Shown: positions 5,012-7,367 of the stretch, piece by piece
Layout of the letters: each line of letters starts with the position of its first letter
Position numbering within the stretch: the stretch's first letter is position 1
Source of the DNA: Sediminispirochaeta sp.
GTDB taxonomy: Bacteria > Spirochaetota > Spirochaetia > DSM-16054 > Sediminispirochaetaceae
NCBI GenBank assembly: GCA_011046055.1
Contig: DSBN01000032.1
Span: 1-7,367 of the forward strand
Direction of reading: 5' to 3'
DNA length: 7,367 nucleotides
Position numbers and translations under genes: made by a program
Notes under the pieces: generated by a model
Told to the model about the DNA's origin: nothing
Database searches by the model: none
Seen by the model: only the letters and a program-made list of their open reading frames with translations

Positions 5012-6886
5012 ATGAAACGGAGAATGAGCGGCAACACCGCGGTGGCCTACGGGGCTCTGAGGGCGGGAATCGCGGTGGCCACCGGTTACCCCGGTACCCC
5101 CTCCAGCGAGACCCTGGGGGAGCTGTATAATTTCAGCATCGATGCAAAAAAACAAGACCCCAGCGCCTCGGTGCCCCACGTAGAGTGGAGCACCAACGAG
5201 AAGGTGGCCCTGGAACTGGCCGCCGGCGCCGCCTGGGCCGGCCAGAGAGCCCTGGTGACCATGAAGATGTCCGGCGCCAACGTGGCCCTGGACAGTCTCA
5301 TCTCCGTGGCCTACTCGGGCACCCGGGGGGGGCTGGTGATCTTCATCGCCGATGACCCCGGCGCCGAAGCGGGGATGCCCGAACAGGACAGCCGAATCAT
5401 CGCCGAGCTCTGCAACCTGCCGGTGATCGAGCCGGAAAATCCCCGGCAGGCTTTCCTCTTGACCCAGCTGGCCTTCGAGATCTCCGAACAGAGCGAACTG
5501 CCCATCATCCTGCGGTCGGTGACCAGTCTCTCCCACGCGGTGGAGAGCTTCGATCTGGAGACCAAATACCGCGATCTGCGGCGGGAAGCGGGATTCTACC
5601 GGGACATCACCAGGTTCACCAAGGCGGGGGCGCAAATCTGCCTGGATCAGCACCGTGGCCTGCTGGCCGGGGCAGAGAGGGTTCGGGAGCTTTTCCGGAC
5701 CCATGGGCTGAACAGGTTCGAAGCCCGGGGCAGCCTCACCATTCTCAGCACCGGAGTACTCAACCGCATCTGCAGCGAGCTCCAGGAGGATTACCCGGAG
5801 GCGGGCTTCGCCTTTTTTCAAGCCCCCCTCCCCCCGGACCGAGAGCTTTTCGGACAGATCCTCGCCGCGAGCGACCGAGTCTTGGTTTTGGAAGAGCTGG
5901 AACCGGTCTTGGAGCGGGAGCTTCGTTCCTTCGCCCAACAGCGGGGATGGACCGGGAGGATCGTCGGCAAACAGGACGGCGTGCTCTCCAGAGTCGGTCG
6001 CTACCAAGCTGAAGAGTTCGTCCGGGTCATCGACTCCCTTTTGGGACGTTCGGCAGCAGACCAGAAGCGACCCGCCCCCAGCGGCGAACTCTCCGGGGTG
6101 AAGCACCCCATCACTTTCTGCGAGGGCTGCCCCCACCGAGGAACCTACATGGCCCTCAACCGGGCGCTGCGGGTCGGAAAGTTCGGTACCAAAGAGACCA
6201 TTGTCACCGGCGACATCGGCTGTACCATCCTGGGCATGAACCCTCCCTTCAACTCCTGCTGGACCGAAGTATCTATGGGTTCGAGCATCGGCCTGGCCCA
6301 GGGCTTTGTCCGCGGCGGGGCGAAAAAGCCGGTGGTCGCCACCATCGGCGACTCCACTTTTTTTCACGGCGGTATTCCACAGCTGGTGAACGCGGTCCAG
6401 CACCGCACCGAAATGGTGCTGATAATCCTGGACAACGGCTGGACCAGCATGACCGGCTTCCAGGAGAACCCCGGTACCGCCGCCAAACACCAGCGAGGCC
6501 CGTCCCACCGGGTGGAGATCGACAAGATCGTCGAGGCCATCGGAGTCGACTCGCTGGAGGTGATCCATCCCTTCCAACAGGAGAAAGCCGTCGAGAGTAT
6601 CCTCCGAGCACTCCGCGGCGAGGGGATTCGAGTCATTATTTCTCGGGCCGAATGCGCTCTCACCAAATTGCGACGGGAGCCCAACAAGTTCGTCTACCGG
6701 ATAGACCCGGAGAAGTGCACCTACTGCAAGGTCTGCATTCTCCAGACCGGCTGCCCCGCCCTCTACATCACTGCCGTCGAGGACAAGGATGTGGTGGCCA
6801 TCGATCCCCACCGCTGCACGGCGTGCTCGCTCTGCTATCAAACCTGCAAATTCGAGGCTATCAGTCCGGTGGGAGGTGTCAAATGA
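5012..6886 (+). CDS. iorA: Indolepyruvate:ferredoxin oxidoreductase, alpha subunit IorA
   Basis: Catalytic subunit, 624 aa, the usual IorA size. With IorB it converts arylpyruvates (indolepyruvate, phenylpyruvate, 4-hydroxyphenylpyruvate) plus CoA and oxidised ferredoxin to aryl-acetyl-CoA, CO2 and reduced ferredoxin. The N-terminal pyrimidine-binding-type domain begins SGNTAVAYGALRAGI and has VATGYPGTPSSE and HVEWSTNEKVA, the latter with a Glu in the position expected to activate thiamine diphosphate. The central domain contains CEGCPHRG (370-377) and GDIGCTILG. The thiamine-diphosphate/Mg motif runs from GDS (446-448) to DN (474-475). The C-terminus is a ferredoxin-like domain with two probable [4Fe-4S] sites: Cys569/572/575/581 (with CP) and Cys602/605/608/612 (Lys rather than Pro after the last Cys). 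ATG 5012 is preferred to GTG 5006 on spacing. The stop overlaps the iorB start in ATGA, implying translational coupling. Confidence 0.95.
   Translation: MKRRMSGNTAVAYGALRAGIAVATGYPGTPSSETLGELYNFSIDAKKQDPSASVPHVEWSTNEKVALELAAGAAWAGQRALVTMKMSGANVALDSLISVAYSGTRGGLVIFIADDPGAEAGMPEQDSRIIAELCNLPVIEPENPRQAFLLTQLAFEISEQSELPIILRSVTSLSHAVESFDLETKYRDLRREAGFYRDITRFTKAGAQICLDQHRGLLAGAERVRELFRTHGLNRFEARGSLTILSTGVLNRICSELQEDYPEAGFAFFQAPLPPDRELFGQILAASDRVLVLEELEPVLERELRSFAQQRGWTGRIVGKQDGVLSRVGRYQAEEFVRVIDSLLGRSAADQKRPAPSGELSGVKHPITFCEGCPHRGTYMALNRALRVGKFGTKETIVTGDIGCTILGMNPPFNSCWTEVSMGSSIGLAQGFVRGGAKKPVVATIGDSTFFHGGIPQLVNAVQHRTEMVLIILDNGWTSMTGFQENPGTAAKHQRGPSHRVEIDKIVEAIGVDSLEVIHPFQQEKAVESILRALRGEGIRVIISRAECALTKLRREPNKFVYRIDPEKCTYCKVCILQTGCPALYITAVEDKDVVAIDPHRCTACSLCYQTCKFEAISPVGGVK
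6871..6876 (+). promoter_or_regulatory. Ribosome binding site of iorB inside the iorA 3' end
   Basis: GGGAGG lies 6 nt before ATG 6883. The start overlaps the iorA stop (ATGA, 6883-6886), so ribosomes ending iorA can restart on iorB, which suits 1:1 subunit production. Confidence 0.75.
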
Positions 6887-7367
6887 TATTCAGTCTCCAT
6901 TTTACCGGCCTTGGAGGCCAAGGGGTGGTCACCATGGCCAAGCTCCTGGCCTCCTACACCGAAGCGCAAGGATTCAAGACCACGATTTTCACCTCCAAAG
7001 GGATGGCCCAGCGGGGCGGACGGGTGACCACCGACGTGCGTGTCGCCGATTCTGCGGCGGCTGATTTTTCCCCCCGCAACTCCGCCGCCGGCGCCCATAT
7101 CCTGATCGGTATGGAGGTCGGCGAGGCCCTCAATTCGAAAGATATTTTAAAAAAAGAGGGCAGCCTTCTGCTCTACGAGAGGAGAGTAGTACCCAGCAGT
7201 ATCATTATGGACAAAAAGGCCTCCTATCCGACCGTTGAAGAGGTCAAATCGCTGTTCTCCCGGCGGGTCACCCGCCTGCTCGGCGTCCCGGAGGTGGATG
7301 AGGCGGCCAACATCTACGTCCTTGGAGTCCTCTGCGCCCAGCTGCCCTCGGCGGGCTCCTTTTTCAC
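6883..7367 (+). CDS. iorB: Indolepyruvate:ferredoxin oxidoreductase, beta subunit IorB (3' truncated by window)
   Basis: Gamma-domain partner of IorA; 161 codons are visible and the frame is open at the right edge. The family is usually about 190-200 aa, so a few dozen residues are missing. The N-terminus FTGLGGQGVVTMAKLLA (7-23) is the glycine-rich signature of the 2-oxoacid oxidoreductase gamma domain (POR/KOR family). KGMAQRGGRVTTDVRV (39-54) is also diagnostic of IorB. The region after residue 130, with RRVTRLLGVPEVDEAANIYVLG, matches the later part of the family. The subunit completes the heterodimer and contributes to CoA and cofactor handling. The ATG overlaps the iorA stop by 4 nt and has a strong ribosome site. 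Truncation is due only to the window boundary; no frame break is seen. Confidence 0.93.
   Translation, partial: MIFSLHFTGLGGQGVVTMAKLLASYTEAQGFKTTIFTSKGMAQRGGRVTTDVRVADSAAADFSPRNSAAGAHILIGMEVGEALNSKDILKKEGSLLLYERRVVPSSIIMDKKASYPTVEEVKSLFSRRVTRLLGVPEVDEAANIYVLGVLCAQLPSAGSFF

Noticed and set aside
4856..6841. A 661-codon open frame on the minus strand, opposite iorA and the end of the aminotransferase gene
   Set aside because: It mirrors a G+C-rich coding sequence, has no family-like motifs and no ribosome site evident at its start, while the plus strand encodes an unmistakable IorA with both iron-sulfur motifs.

Overview
The window looks like chromosomal DNA of an anaerobic, amino-acid-using bacterium with moderately high G+C. 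All genes lie on the + strand in two transcription units, separated at about 3722-3890 by a clear terminator and a new promoter. The anaerobic reading rests on the ferredoxin-dependent 2-oxoacid oxidoreductase. No rRNA, tRNA or marker gene fixes the phylum; a spirochaete or a deltaproteobacterium-like anaerobe would fit, but that is a guess.

Unit 1 (left edge to about 3785) is a Liv/HAAT-type amino-acid ABC transporter. In order it holds the probable last codons of a periplasmic binding protein (cut by the window edge), a 13-bp intergenic hairpin, livH and livM (the two permeases), livG and livF (the two ATPases), and a strong intrinsic terminator. Spacings are short (17, 3 and 2 nt), so the genes are almost certainly co-transcribed. 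Both permeases lack the His often seen in the family's 'AHG/GHA' motif. LivG lacks a recognisable ABC signature, while its Walker A, Walker B and H-switch are intact.

Unit 2 (from a promoter at about 3833 to beyond the right edge) encodes a HisC-family PLP aminotransferase, IorA and IorB. IorA/IorB are the two subunits of indolepyruvate:ferredoxin oxidoreductase; iorB is cut by the window end. The -10 box of this promoter lies inside a perfect 12-bp palindrome, a candidate operator. The genes are tightly packed (2-nt gap, then an ATGA overlap).

Together the genes suggest a route for using aromatic or other hydrophobic amino acids: uptake by LivHMGF, transamination to an aryl-2-oxoacid, then oxidative decarboxylation by IorAB to an aryl-acyl-CoA with reduction of ferredoxin. 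The reverse, reductive direction (amino-acid synthesis from aryl acids) cannot be excluded. Individually these are known families. I see no wholly new system; the points of interest are the degenerate LivG signature, the palindromic -10 region and the functional coupling of the two units.
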